Shown here one piece after another: positions 1 to 8,359 of a stretch of DNA of 64,000 bases (positions are counted from its first letter, which is position 1; the number at the start of each line of letters is the position of its first letter). The DNA is taken from NCBI GenBank assembly GCA_913020665.1, contig CAJVZI010000001.1, forward strand, positions 1 through 64,000, in the 5' to 3' direction. The stretch is from an uncultured bacterium. GTDB taxonomy: Bacteria > Fidelibacterota > Marinisomatia > Marinisomatales > UBA1611. Position numbers and translations under genes: made by a program. Below the pieces are notes generated by a model. The model ran no database searches. It was not told the origin of the DNA and was given only the letters and a program-made list of their open reading frames with translations.

Positions 1-2581
1 GGAGTCTGATATTCTCTTTCATATCATTCGGTACTGGTATCTCACCTACCCAGTTCTTTATTTTAAATTTTCCTGATGCATTTTGTTCAAAAAGATCTTT
101 CTGTGCTATATGTATGATCGTTTGAAATAGCCAGAAAAGTTGACCTCTAGCATCACTTGCATTAAGATCGCCAGTTCTTTTGAGTATTCTATCAGCGCTC
201 TCTTCATCAATTTTTAGACTCTCTGTCAGTATCTTCTTGCAATGTTCCTTGTCAGGCTTTTCTAGTTTGAATACCTCATTATATGCGGAATCGATTGACG
301 GAAACTCCCATCCCGGGTCATCATTATCCTTAAGCCTTTCGGTCAATATGAAAGCGATCTTATTCTTTTTAGATTGATATTTTTCATCTAGAAATTCTTC
401 CATGATGAATTTCAATAGGTCTTTTGAGCTTTGATCGATCCACTGGATGTCGTCAATCAAGAATATGATATTCTTATCTTGGTCATCAAGTAGATTATTG
501 ATCATGTTTAATAGTGCGATCTTTATTTCTCTATCAGAACTTGCAAGATTCTCCTCAGGGCTTAGAGGAGGTAAAAACACACCTGCAATGGGCATGACCG
601 CATTATACACACTGGATATAGCAGATTCTATCTGTTGGTATTTGGCGTTATCTGACCCAAGAAGGTTTATCTTGAAATGACCAGCCAGGGCTTGTTTGAA
701 AATATAGTATGGGTCAAGGTCACTATCTTTTTCTTCCGTATTTTCTGTATCTATAGGGGTCTGACACTGGCCACGTAAAACAACTAAACCTCCTGGTTCA
801 TCTGGGTTTTCTTTGATCTGAAATCTATCGCCATTCTTATTTTTTGTATCTTCAATGATATTATTCGCCATTGCAGATTTTCCCACACCTGAGGGGCCAG
901 ACAACTTTATCGCGATCGAACTATTTTCTTCATTATTTAGGAATTTTTCATAGAAATCTTTTACGACACCATATATTTCAGGAGGAACATAATCATGCCT
1001 GGCAATTAAAGCGGTTAGTCCAGTCAACTCACTATCAATTTCTTCAACCGTATCAGTTTCGATCTCCACTTCCCTTTGCCAGGGTAATAGTTTATTAAGG
1101 TAAAGAACGATCAAAAACATTGCTATTGTAAAAAACGCTGAATAGATCATAAAAAGGAATTCTCCCGTACAAATTGCAAAGCCTATGCCTGCAAAAGACA
1201 AGAACGTGATGAAAAAGTATTTCGGTGAGACAGCGTCTTCTCTTTCATCAAGTGACAACCCTAAAATGAAAGCACTAGCAAGTGCTGAAATAGATAAAAA
1301 GAAAATGAATCCATATAAGCTATCGATCGGTTTCATGACCAGGAGTTCTGAGAAGTAACATACGATACCAAGTGTGATCGCAAGTGCAGAGGCTACTCCT
1401 TTGCCTCGAGACATGAAAAATTCTGAGATCGTACCAAGTCTTACAGAGACGATCTTTAATAAAATAGGTGGTCCAATAAAAATACATATGCCTATAAATA
1501 AGCACCACCAGAACGATACGATCGCAAGGGTCTCTGGCATTGGCTTTAAATATTCAAGAATAGGTAATATCAACAGTGGTAGCATTTTCCCTGTAAAAAA
1601 ATAGAATGCTGCTGCCACAGAGCTAGAAAGATTGATGTCTAGTTTATATTTTCTCCCTTTTGTGCTACCAAAATCAGAAGAGTGGAAAAAACTGTAAAAT
1701 GCTACTGCAAAACAAAGTAGCAGTATATTAAGTACCAGAAACTTGTTAAAGCTTGATGTTCTGTCTCTGCTAAAACCCATAACATGCAGGTTACGTATCG
1801 CTGAATCAGAAGCTCTGTTATAGGCATATGCCTCTGCTAAAAAGAAATGGTCTCCCTCGACAATATCCAATTGCCTTACCACAGCCATTACAAGAGTTGT
1901 GCTGTTAAAACTATCAATGAGCTTATCTTTCATCTCTTTCGTCATAATGGCTTGCTCAAACTTCTCTAGCTCTTCCTCGTTGAATACAGACACGATCTCC
2001 ATTTTATTATGAACAAAATATTTTGAGGACTGGTTGAAGATGTAGAGAGCTTCATTTTCTAACTCTGAATTATTCGGCACACTGGTGAAGACCACATCCA
2101 ACTGTGGTTCCCTTCCCCACTTTCCTGTTATCTCCTCTGACATACTAGCCATTGCAGATGTTGCCGCCATGACCAATGGATCATCTACTAATTCATAGGT
2201 GCCGGTCGCAACAGGATCACTAAAAACAGAGTTCGTAAATAAACGGGTCAGCGGAAAGAAACCATAAAAGGTATCAAACGATAGTGCTATCTGTCCATTT
2301 ATATCCGTTTCTAGCGCACCTACCTTTCTTAATAATTCCTCTCGATCCGCGACTGATAAGGTGTGGCATTCATCGATCAGGTCCGAAGCAGTATCAAGGT
2401 AAACGAGTCCTTTTTCGAATAATTCTACATTACCGCTTTCTGCCATGCCAAACCAATAATAAGTATCAGCGTGCTTTATTGATTCTTTGATGGTACTTAG
2501 AGTATCTACTTTTTCGCTAGAATACCCAAATGAGTTAAATATTAAAAAGGGGAAAAAGAGGTATAAAAGTTTAATTATCAT
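1..2581 (-). CDS. Membrane-anchored STAND/AAA-type ATPase with extracytoplasmic domain (C-terminus cut by window edge)
   Basis: An uninterrupted frame of 860 codons runs from ATG at 2581 to the window edge; an in-frame TGA lies two codons upstream, so the start is fixed. Residues 1-20 form a signal peptide. Residues 21-280 are a probable periplasmic domain I do not recognise. Hydrophobic segments between about 281 and 500 suggest 6-8 membrane helices. From about 520 a cytoplasmic P-loop NTPase follows, with Walker A GPSGVGKS (562-569) and Walker B IIFLIDDIQWID (about 704-715). The DDxQWxD form is typical of AAA_16/STAND ATPases. What is seen: secreted sensor-like part, membrane region, ATPase. 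Inference: a transmembrane signalling ATPase. No Shine-Dalgarno sequence is visible; a 12-bp palindrome (2590-2601) sits just upstream. It follows a DUF262/HNH gene on the same strand. A KAP-type P-loop NTPase is an alternative. Confidence 0.8.
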   Translation of the reverse strand, partial: MIIKLLYLFFPFLIFNSFGYSSEKVDTLSTIKESIKHADTYYWFGMAESGNVELFEKGLVYLDTASDLIDECHTLSVADREELLRKVGALETDINGQIALSFDTFYGFFPLTRLFTNSVFSDPVATGTYELVDDPLVMAATSAMASMSEEITGKWGREPQLDVVFTSVPNNSELENEALYIFNQSSKYFVHNKMEIVSVFNEEELEKFEQAIMTKEMKDKLIDSFNSTTLVMAVVRQLDIVEGDHFFLAEAYAYNRASDSAIRNLHVMGFSRDRTSSFNKFLVLNILLLCFAVAFYSFFHSSDFGSTKGRKYKLDINLSSSVAAAFYFFTGKMLPLLILPILEYLKPMPETLAIVSFWWCLFIGICIFIGPPILLKIVSVRLGTISEFFMSRGKGVASALAITLGIVCYFSELLVMKPIDSLYGFIFFLSISALASAFILGLSLDEREDAVSPKYFFITFLSFAGIGFAICTGEFLFMIYSAFFTIAMFLIVLYLNKLLPWQREVEIETDTVEEIDSELTGLTALIARHDYVPPEIYGVVKDFYEKFLNNEENSSIAIKLSGPSGVGKSAMANNIIEDTKNKNGDRFQIKENPDEPGGLVVLRGQCQTPIDTENTEEKDSDLDPYYIFKQALAGHFKINLLGSDNAKYQQIESAISSVYNAVMPIAGVFLPPLSPEENLASSDREIKIALLNMINNLLDDQDKNIIFLIDDIQWIDQSSKDLLKFIMEEFLDEKYQSKKNKIAFILTERLKDNDDPGWEFPSIDSAYNEVFKLEKPDKEHCKKILTESLKIDEESADRILKRTGDLNASDARGQLFWLFQTIIHIAQKDLFEQNASGKFKIKNWVGEIPVPNDMKENIRL

Positions 2582-2589
2582 TATTCATT

Positions 2590-2601
2590 TTTACGCGTAA
2601 A
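2590..2601. promoter_or_regulatory. 12-bp perfect palindrome upstream of the membrane ATPase gene
   Basis: TTTACGCGTAAA is a perfect palindrome ending 9 nt before the ATG at 2581, in the 114-bp gap after the DUF262 gene. It could be an operator or could sit in the 5' leader in place of a ribosome-binding site. Only the symmetry and location support this. Confidence 0.25.
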
Positions 2602-2695
2602 TGCGTGGTTAATCTAATTGGAGTGATATCTGTTTTTTTTCAGAAAATTTATTAAAGGTTCTTTTCTTGAAAGAGCTAATAAGAATCTATTTATT

Positions 2696-4459
2696 CTACT
2701 CATCTTTCGCGCCTAAAAGTATTTTCTTCAATGCTATGATCAACAGATCTTTTCTTTTGTTATAAAATTCGTCAAAATCTTTGATATCATATGATACGTC
2801 TAGTGGAATATAATTATCTTCTAAATATTCTTTTTTCTCTATCTCACTTTCCATATCTAACCAATCTTTGAACTCCCTTTTGTTTTTTACTCTGTTCTTC
2901 CTTTCTTCAAGCATTTGGAGGTTGGGAATGGTATCTTTTTTTGTTTGCCATTCCTCATATTTATCTCCTTTACCGATTGAACTTAAATGATTAAAAGAGA
3001 AGAAGTAAGTTGGGTGTATATGATCTTGATCAAAGTTCTTTGTGTTATATTCAAATTGTGGGTAAAGAATGCTTAACACGACAAAGGCTTGACGACCTTT
3101 TTTCTTCTGTAGAAGGTCCTCTAGGTCCTCTTCAGTGATCTCGAGTGTCTTGCCTGGAGTATTCAGGTTGGTTTTTAAATGGTCAAAATCAAAAGATTTA
3201 CGTTTCAGTTTAAATCCATCTTCTTTTGAACCTTCCCGAAGATAGCTTCTTAGATTTGCAAGTGCCTGATCGCCATGTGTGCCAAAGAATCCGGTGAGTA
3301 ATGCATGCTGTAAATATTTCTTGAACTGGTTACGTTCCTTGGTTTTGGTATCGCCACCCTTATAAATATGATATACTATAGGGATAACAGAATTTCTGGA
3401 AGTTAGGGTCATTCCATCATAGCCTAACAAATTTAGAATTGATACTGTTTCACTTATCGCAGTGTAGATACCACCCCAATTGGTTTTTATCTCATTGATC
3501 TTTTCTGGTCCAAAACTTCTAACTCTGAAAAGTATAGGATCATCCAAGAGGAATAAACATGTTCTCATTACAAAGTCTATATCAAAATTGAATTTTCTGC
3601 CCTGTTCATTAATGCTTTTCAGAAGGTCTTCGACTCGATCTCGAGCATTTTCCCAACTAGCTGTGATCGTTGACATAAGGAGATCAGTTTTAGATAATTG
3701 AGTACCACCGCTGTTTACTCTGATAAAAATGTCTAATACATCATCTATGCCCATATCCTTTAAAGTAAAACACATCAAGGGATCATCTATTCTGATCCGT
3801 CTATATAAAGTTCTCAATGTCTTCTTTATGACCGGACTATTTGTAGTGACTAATTTTTTATCATGCGCTCTTTCTTTTAATTTTCTATACTCTTCGTCAA
3901 TTGATGAAGCATCCTCCCAAGATAAGACCTCATTTACTTTGTACCATAGTTTGTCCGGTTGGTTACTTTGGTCAGTATCAGGAAGAAACTTGAATTCATA
4001 CTTAAAATCTTCACCTGTTCTAGGCAAAAGGTTTAAAAAGAGTACTCGTTTTGGATATGCTTCAGGATTATCAAATCGTTTGCGAGGTGTTTTATACGTG
4101 TATGTACCATTTAGAGCTATGTTCAATGATGTCAATCGCTGTTGACCGTCTAAAACACTTACAATACTTTTTTTGCTCGAAAGAGATGCTTTTTGGTTGC
4201 GACTATACCTTGTGTCATAATGTTTGATAAAATTATAAAAAACATTACTGTTTATGGCCGTTTGATCATTTAACTCCCATAGCAAAAAAGTACCTATTGG
4301 GAAACCTTGCATTATCGAATCAAAAAGCCCCTCGATCTGCGGGGTATCCCAAACAAATTTTCTCTGTAGAGCTGGTAGAAATAGCTCATTCTTTCTGATC
4401 ACTTCTACAGTCTCTGCTATGGTTTGACCGCTATAACCTTTTTTACGTCTAATTCCCAT
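2696..4459 (-). CDS. DUF262/HNH (GmrSD-like) protein, putative type IV restriction nuclease
   Basis: 587 residues. The N-terminal DUF262 (ParB/Srx-like) domain is shown by PALQRKFVW (29-37) and the family signature DGQQR (104-108). The C-terminal part carries an HNH-type (DUF1524-like) signature: DHIHP at 479-483, followed by N and NxxK spacing. This is the domain order of single-chain GmrSD type IV restriction enzymes, which cut modified DNA in an NTP-stimulated manner, and of SspE-like defence effectors. Both catalytic signatures look intact. A lipoprotein gene lies 16 bp upstream and a membrane ATPase gene 114 bp downstream. No modification-methylase gene is visible nearby, which fits a standalone type IV enzyme. 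The exact substrate is unknown. Confidence 0.8.
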   Translation of the reverse strand: MGIRRKKGYSGQTIAETVEVIRKNELFLPALQRKFVWDTPQIEGLFDSIMQGFPIGTFLLWELNDQTAINSNVFYNFIKHYDTRYSRNQKASLSSKKSIVSVLDGQQRLTSLNIALNGTYTYKTPRKRFDNPEAYPKRVLFLNLLPRTGEDFKYEFKFLPDTDQSNQPDKLWYKVNEVLSWEDASSIDEEYRKLKERAHDKKLVTTNSPVIKKTLRTLYRRIRIDDPLMCFTLKDMGIDDVLDIFIRVNSGGTQLSKTDLLMSTITASWENARDRVEDLLKSINEQGRKFNFDIDFVMRTCLFLLDDPILFRVRSFGPEKINEIKTNWGGIYTAISETVSILNLLGYDGMTLTSRNSVIPIVYHIYKGGDTKTKERNQFKKYLQHALLTGFFGTHGDQALANLRSYLREGSKEDGFKLKRKSFDFDHLKTNLNTPGKTLEITEEDLEDLLQKKKGRQAFVVLSILYPQFEYNTKNFDQDHIHPTYFFSFNHLSSIGKGDKYEEWQTKKDTIPNLQMLEERKNRVKNKREFKDWLDMESEIEKKEYLEDNYIPLDVSYDIKDFDEFYNKRKDLLIIALKKILLGAKDE

Positions 4460-4475
4460 CTTTCATTCCTATCTA

Positions 4476-5021
4476 TTAATCAAGAACAAATTTCATTTGG
4501 CCATTATAGATGTCGCTCTCGTTTATCCAATCAAAATAATAATAATCCAGAATTAATGTGTCACCAACCATGATCTTAACTGGTGCTATCATGTTCGATA
4601 CCTCACCATCTGCGTTACTTACCGATGTAATATTTGAAGTTGGAACTTCCATTCCACTAAAACCAGTAATATAGGTTGTATCATAAGAAACCCATACAAG
4701 GTCATCTGTCAAGCCACGGTGAATGTAATAACCTAACGTATCACCCAACTCCCAGAATAAGTTCGACTCCCAATAGAATTTTATAAATTCTGCTGGAATA
4801 TTATCTTTATACGCAATTCCTCTAACTCTATAGAGTGTCTGCCAGTTGAATGGGTCTATGCTTAGGTGGTAATAACCATTTTGGTCTTTTGTGATCCCAG
4901 TGTCTTCATATATGATCTCGAAACTGTAATTAGAAGCTTGAAACAGATCATCCTCTACCTGATCAGAACAACCAATAAAAATTATATAAAAGGTCAGTAA
5001 AAATTTTGTTCCTCTAAACAT
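4476..5021 (-). CDS. Hypothetical lipoprotein
   Basis: 181 residues with a short basic start, a hydrophobic stretch and a lipobox ending FIGC at residue 18, so the mature protein should be lipidated. The body is rich in Tyr, Trp and Asp and looks like an all-beta, Ig-like fold, with no motif I can name. It is preceded by a terminator (5055-5084) and a small inverted repeat touching the start, so it probably has its own promoter. It sits directly upstream of the DUF262 gene (16-bp gap) and may be co-transcribed with it. Confidence 0.7.
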   Translation of the reverse strand: MFRGTKFLLTFYIIFIGCSDQVEDDLFQASNYSFEIIYEDTGITKDQNGYYHLSIDPFNWQTLYRVRGIAYKDNIPAEFIKFYWESNLFWELGDTLGYYIHRGLTDDLVWVSYDTTYITGFSGMEVPTSNITSVSNADGEVSNMIAPVKIMVGDTLILDYYYFDWINESDIYNGQMKFVLD

Positions 5022-5038
5022 TGTAAACTTAATTTACA
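5022..5038. promoter_or_regulatory. Inverted repeat next to the lipoprotein start
   Basis: TGTAAA-N5-TTTACA, a 6-bp inverted repeat with a 5-nt spacer, directly abutting the ATG at 5021 and downstream of the terminator hairpin for this strand. A near-identical 17-mer (two mismatches) occurs at 16877-16893 upstream of the Crp/Fnr gene. It could be an operator; the support is weak. Confidence 0.25.
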
Positions 5039-5054
5039 TAAATGTTTGTAAAAA

Positions 5055-5084
5055 ATAAAAGGCCTCTATAAAGAGACCTTTTAT
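5055..5084 (-). terminator. Intrinsic terminator after the LPP20-like lipoprotein gene
   Basis: Arms 5055-5067 and 5072-5084 form a 13-bp stem around a 4-nt loop. Read as minus-strand RNA, the single mismatch becomes a G-U wobble, so the stem is fully paired, and it is followed by a run of T (5050-5054). On the plus strand the same position is an unpaired C/A and the T tract is poorer. The hairpin therefore works best for the minus-strand transcript from 5703. A second AT-rich stem (5104-5111 with 5120-5127) lies between it and the stop codon. Confidence 0.75.
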
Positions 5085-5136
5085 TTTATATATATTTATA
5101 ATATTAGATATAATATTAAATATCTAAAGTAATACT

Positions 5137-5703
5137 TTACTCTTTTGGTGCAACGCTAGAACTACCTTTTATTCGGTCGATGGCCTGATCTAATGCATCA
5201 AATGCCTGCCGAGCTTTAAATTCATTATAGAGCGCTTCTTCTTTCTTCGCTTCTGATCTTGCGGCAGCCTTTGCCTCTTCTCTGGCCTTATTCGCATCGT
5301 AAGTTACCATAACAAAGACCCTATCTTTGAAGATCTCTGTTTTTTCAATGGTACATCCTTTTAACGTGGTATTCACCAGCGATTTTGATACAGATTCCGT
5401 GAATTCTGTTGCGCCTGCCTCGGCGCCCATGCCTGATGCCTGCATGTGATCATTTAAAGCAGAATTAACAGTGGTCTCTACAGCTCTTGCCACCTCTACT
5501 CTAGCGCGCTCCGTAGCTACTTGTTTGGAAAGATTAAATTGCGGACGTAGTGCATCTCCAACACCTACAAACTTATCTTCAAACTTTGGAGGGTTTAGAT
5601 ACCACTCTGGAAGATCTTTATTTGATAAAGGTTTTGGCTTGGACCCAGCACACCCAAAGAAAATTAACATTGCTATTAAAGTGATAAGATTAGTTTTGTA
5701 CAT
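5137..5703 (-). CDS. LPP20-family lipoprotein
   Basis: 188 residues. The signal sequence ends in a lipobox FFGC (Cys18). Next comes PxWYLNPP, a common opening of LPP20-type proteins, and GVGDALRPQF with an Ala-rich helix (ATERARVEVARAV) as in the family. The C-terminal third is a charged helix rich in Ala, Glu and Lys, with a possible coiled coil from about 135. LPP20 proteins are outer-membrane-attached lipoproteins of mostly unknown function. A GAGGGG ribosome-binding site precedes the ATG. A 98-bp gap separates it from the upstream gene and a terminator follows, so it may be a single-gene unit. Confidence 0.75.
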   Translation of the reverse strand: MYKTNLITLIAMLIFFGCAGSKPKPLSNKDLPEWYLNPPKFEDKFVGVGDALRPQFNLSKQVATERARVEVARAVETTVNSALNDHMQASGMGAEAGATEFTESVSKSLVNTTLKGCTIEKTEIFKDRVFVMVTYDANKAREEAKAAARSEAKKEEALYNEFKARQAFDALDQAIDRIKGSSSVAPKE

Positions 5704-5801
5704 AAGCCCCTCAATAATATTTTGTTTTACATAAACAAGTGTTTAATAAATATAACACTATTGTCTCAAAATTGTTCCTTTATATTTATCTCTCTAGATG
5801 A

Positions 5802-7052
5802 TCAATCATTGTGAAATAATTTTTCATAATAATTATCTGTCATTTCATGGTCCATTGAACTAATAAAACCTGAGAAAGAAAAATAGCTGACCATACGGTC
5901 AATATCTTTCATCCAAAATGGTAAATATTTTGGCTTATTGATGAGTCCTTCTTTTTTCATCTTAAGCACAATCGGTATATCATTTAGGTCTATTTTCCCA
6001 GTAAACAATATCTCTAGTTCATTTAATTTGCCTTTATTTACAGCAGCCCTAAAAAGATTATGAACTCTGATCATACCATCAAGGTATACAATATCCTTCG
6101 TGAATGGAGCACCTCCTGATACTACACCGCCTCTAAACACCCTGCGTGCATTTTCAAAGGCATCTGTTTTCAATCTTGTTCTATCCTTAAAAAATCTGTA
6201 GACATCTATAAAACTTGCTCCATCGATCGCCATCTGGATCGCAACCACACGGTCTGATATACGATTCATCCGTTCGATATCAATACAACCTGTGATAAAC
6301 TCTGAAAAAACAGCAAGTCCTTCTTGTGTTTTGGTAACAGCACCATAATTTGCTCCTAGGAGCTTGATCTTATCTTGCGCTCTTCCATTTAAAGATGTTG
6401 CAACATGTACTAATGCCTCATGATTTATAAGTTGGTCGACATCTTTTTTTGTAAAACTTGCTCCTTTCCTTAACCTTATCCTCTTTGAACTTGCGGTAGC
6501 TTTAGCAGAAATATTATCAACCACTAAAATTTCTGGACTTTCATTACCAAAAATACCTTTGATCTTTTTTTCCATCATTTCACCAACCTCCTTGGCAGTC
6601 ATAAGATCCTTATTACTGACCCTGGAACTGTTTTGATAATATTCCATAACAGAAGAAAATTTATTAGCAAGATCCAGTGGAGTTGTTTTTCCATCACGCA
6701 GTTTACCCTTCGGTAATCCGTATATATTTGAAGATATCTTAAAAAACTCTTTTTTACCACAGTGGCTGATCAAATTCATACCAGCTTCTATATTATGAAG
6801 TTTTGTTTTTAACCATTCATCAAAAGGGGTATCACCCAAAAGCGCCATAGCCTTATCTAGTCTATGGCGTACTGGAGCACCATCAAAAGTGGGGTATGTA
6901 ATATTTGGTAGTTTTGCTGATCCTGATCGGAAAAAATTATATCGTATAGATGAGGGCCAATTCAAATGGCTTAGTATCCTTACTTTTCTGCTTGCTTTAT
7001 AGAGGATATTCGCAAGCTTTATAAGTCTGAGCTTGTCTTTTTGATCCAACAT
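5802..7052 (-). CDS. QEGLA-motif (DUF1704, MATCAP-like) metallopeptidase
   Basis: 416 residues. Two signatures define the family: HEALVH (HExxxH, 211-216), the zinc-binding helix of the KIAA0895/MATCAP metallopeptidases, and QEGLA (243-247), the motif for which bacterial members are called flavohemoglobin expression-modulating QEGLA motif proteins. In animals this family removes C-terminal tyrosine from tubulin; the bacterial substrate is unknown. No signal peptide, so it is probably cytoplasmic. The start lies 7 nt after the rimO stop, so it is likely the last gene of the long run beginning near 16800. Confidence 0.8.
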   Translation of the reverse strand: MLDQKDKLRLIKLANILYKASRKVRILSHLNWPSSIRYNFFRSGSAKLPNITYPTFDGAPVRHRLDKAMALLGDTPFDEWLKTKLHNIEAGMNLISHCGKKEFFKISSNIYGLPKGKLRDGKTTPLDLANKFSSVMEYYQNSSRVSNKDLMTAKEVGEMMEKKIKGIFGNESPEILVVDNISAKATASSKRIRLRKGASFTKKDVDQLINHEALVHVATSLNGRAQDKIKLLGANYGAVTKTQEGLAVFSEFITGCIDIERMNRISDRVVAIQMAIDGASFIDVYRFFKDRTRLKTDAFENARRVFRGGVVSGGAPFTKDIVYLDGMIRVHNLFRAAVNKGKLNELEILFTGKIDLNDIPIVLKMKKEGLINKPKYLPFWMKDIDRMVSYFSFSGFISSMDHEMTDNYYEKLFHND

Positions 7053-7059
7053 ATTTGAC

Positions 7060-8352
7060 TTACTTGATTATTTTACCTATCAGCTCGTATTCATTTGCTT
7101 CAAGGATCTCTACATCATTGAATGTACCGACCTCAGCAGTGTTCTTTATATGTATAATATTATCTATCTCTGGAGAATCATACTCTGAACGACCAACACT
7201 TACCTCACCTTCACTCTCATCGACAATCACTTTTAATGTCTTGCCAATGAAAGACTCATTTTTTTCTAAACTGATCTCATGCTGTATTTCGAGGATCTCA
7301 TTCTTCCTGTTATCTTTTACTTTCCTAGGAATGTCATCTTTTAGATCAGCAGCTAAAGTACCCTCTTCTTCTGAGTAAGTAAAAATGCCGAGCCGGTCAA
7401 AACGTATTTCTTCTACAAAATCTTTAAGCGTGTAATAATCATCTTCTGTTTCACCTGGATGACCAACAATAAGTGTAGTACGTAGTGCAATATTTGGCAC
7501 TGCCTCTCTTAACCTAGATATCCTATTTTTGATCCCATCCTGACCTAGTCCTCTTCTCATTGCTTTGAGCATATCATCAGACGCATGTTGGATGGGCATA
7601 TCTAGATAGTTACATACTTTATCACAATTGGCGATCGCATCAATGATACGTTGGGATAAATGGGCAGGATGAGCATAATGAACACGGATCCATTCTATGC
7701 CATTTATTGTATTCAATTCTTTCAGAAGATCACTAAGGTAAACCTTTTTTTCCAGATCCCATCCATACGAAGTTGAATCCTGAGCGATCACTAGTAATTC
7801 TTTGGTCCCATTTTCAGCCAAACGTTCTGCCTCGCCCATGATAGATGATATGGTCCTACTTTTTTGTAAACCTCGCATGATTGGGATACTGCAAAAAGAG
7901 CATCCATTATCACATCCTTCAGCTATTTTGATATAAGCATAATGATTAGGGGTCATTAATGAACGAAAAAATAGCGGGTCATCCTTAGCAAATTCTTTTC
8001 CTGTTAAAAATGAAACGATCTGTTGATGATCATTGCTACCAAATATCCTGTCTACTTCCGGTATCTCTTTTTTGAGCTCTTCTGGATATCTTTCAGATAG
8101 GCAGCCCATAACAACTAATTCTTTTAATGAACCGGTCTTTTTCATTTCTGCTGCCTGCAGAATAGTGTCCACTGATTCTTCTCTAGCTATGTCTAAAAAT
8201 CCACAAGTATTGACAACAATAGTGTCCGCCTTTTCAGGGTCTTTTGTGATCGTAACATTGGTTTTGTCCAATCCTCCCAAAAGTATCTCAGAATCAACAA
8301 GATTCTTAGCGCAGCCTAAACTTATGAGATTTAATGTCTTTTTATTTTTCAT
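7060..8352 (-). CDS. rimO: Ribosomal protein S12 methylthiotransferase RimO
   Basis: 430 residues, the normal length. It adds a methylthio group to an Asp of ribosomal protein S12 using radical SAM chemistry. The N-terminal UPF0004 domain holds Cys14, Cys50 and Cys84 for one 4Fe-4S cluster. The radical SAM motif CDNGCSFC (CxxxCxxC, Cys147, 151, 154) holds the second. The TRAM domain occupies about the last 65 residues. The opening LISLGCAKNLVDSE is typical of RimO rather than MiaB. It starts 7 nt after the ftsY stop. Confidence 0.95.
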   Translation of the reverse strand: MKNKKTLNLISLGCAKNLVDSEILLGGLDKTNVTITKDPEKADTIVVNTCGFLDIAREESVDTILQAAEMKKTGSLKELVVMGCLSERYPEELKKEIPEVDRIFGSNDHQQIVSFLTGKEFAKDDPLFFRSLMTPNHYAYIKIAEGCDNGCSFCSIPIMRGLQKSRTISSIMGEAERLAENGTKELLVIAQDSTSYGWDLEKKVYLSDLLKELNTINGIEWIRVHYAHPAHLSQRIIDAIANCDKVCNYLDMPIQHASDDMLKAMRRGLGQDGIKNRISRLREAVPNIALRTTLIVGHPGETEDDYYTLKDFVEEIRFDRLGIFTYSEEEGTLAADLKDDIPRKVKDNRKNEILEIQHEISLEKNESFIGKTLKVIVDESEGEVSVGRSEYDSPEIDNIIHIKNTAEVGTFNDVEILEANEYELIGKIIK

Positions 8353-8359
8353 GATAATT

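Noticed and set aside
3729-4145. 138-codon plus-strand open frame opposite the DUF262 gene
   Set aside because: The minus-strand frame carries DGQQR and DHIHP motifs; this one has none.
5104-5138. Two AT-rich stems between the LPP20-like gene and its terminator
   Set aside because: They have no G/C content and no distinct function beyond the stronger terminator at 5055-5084.
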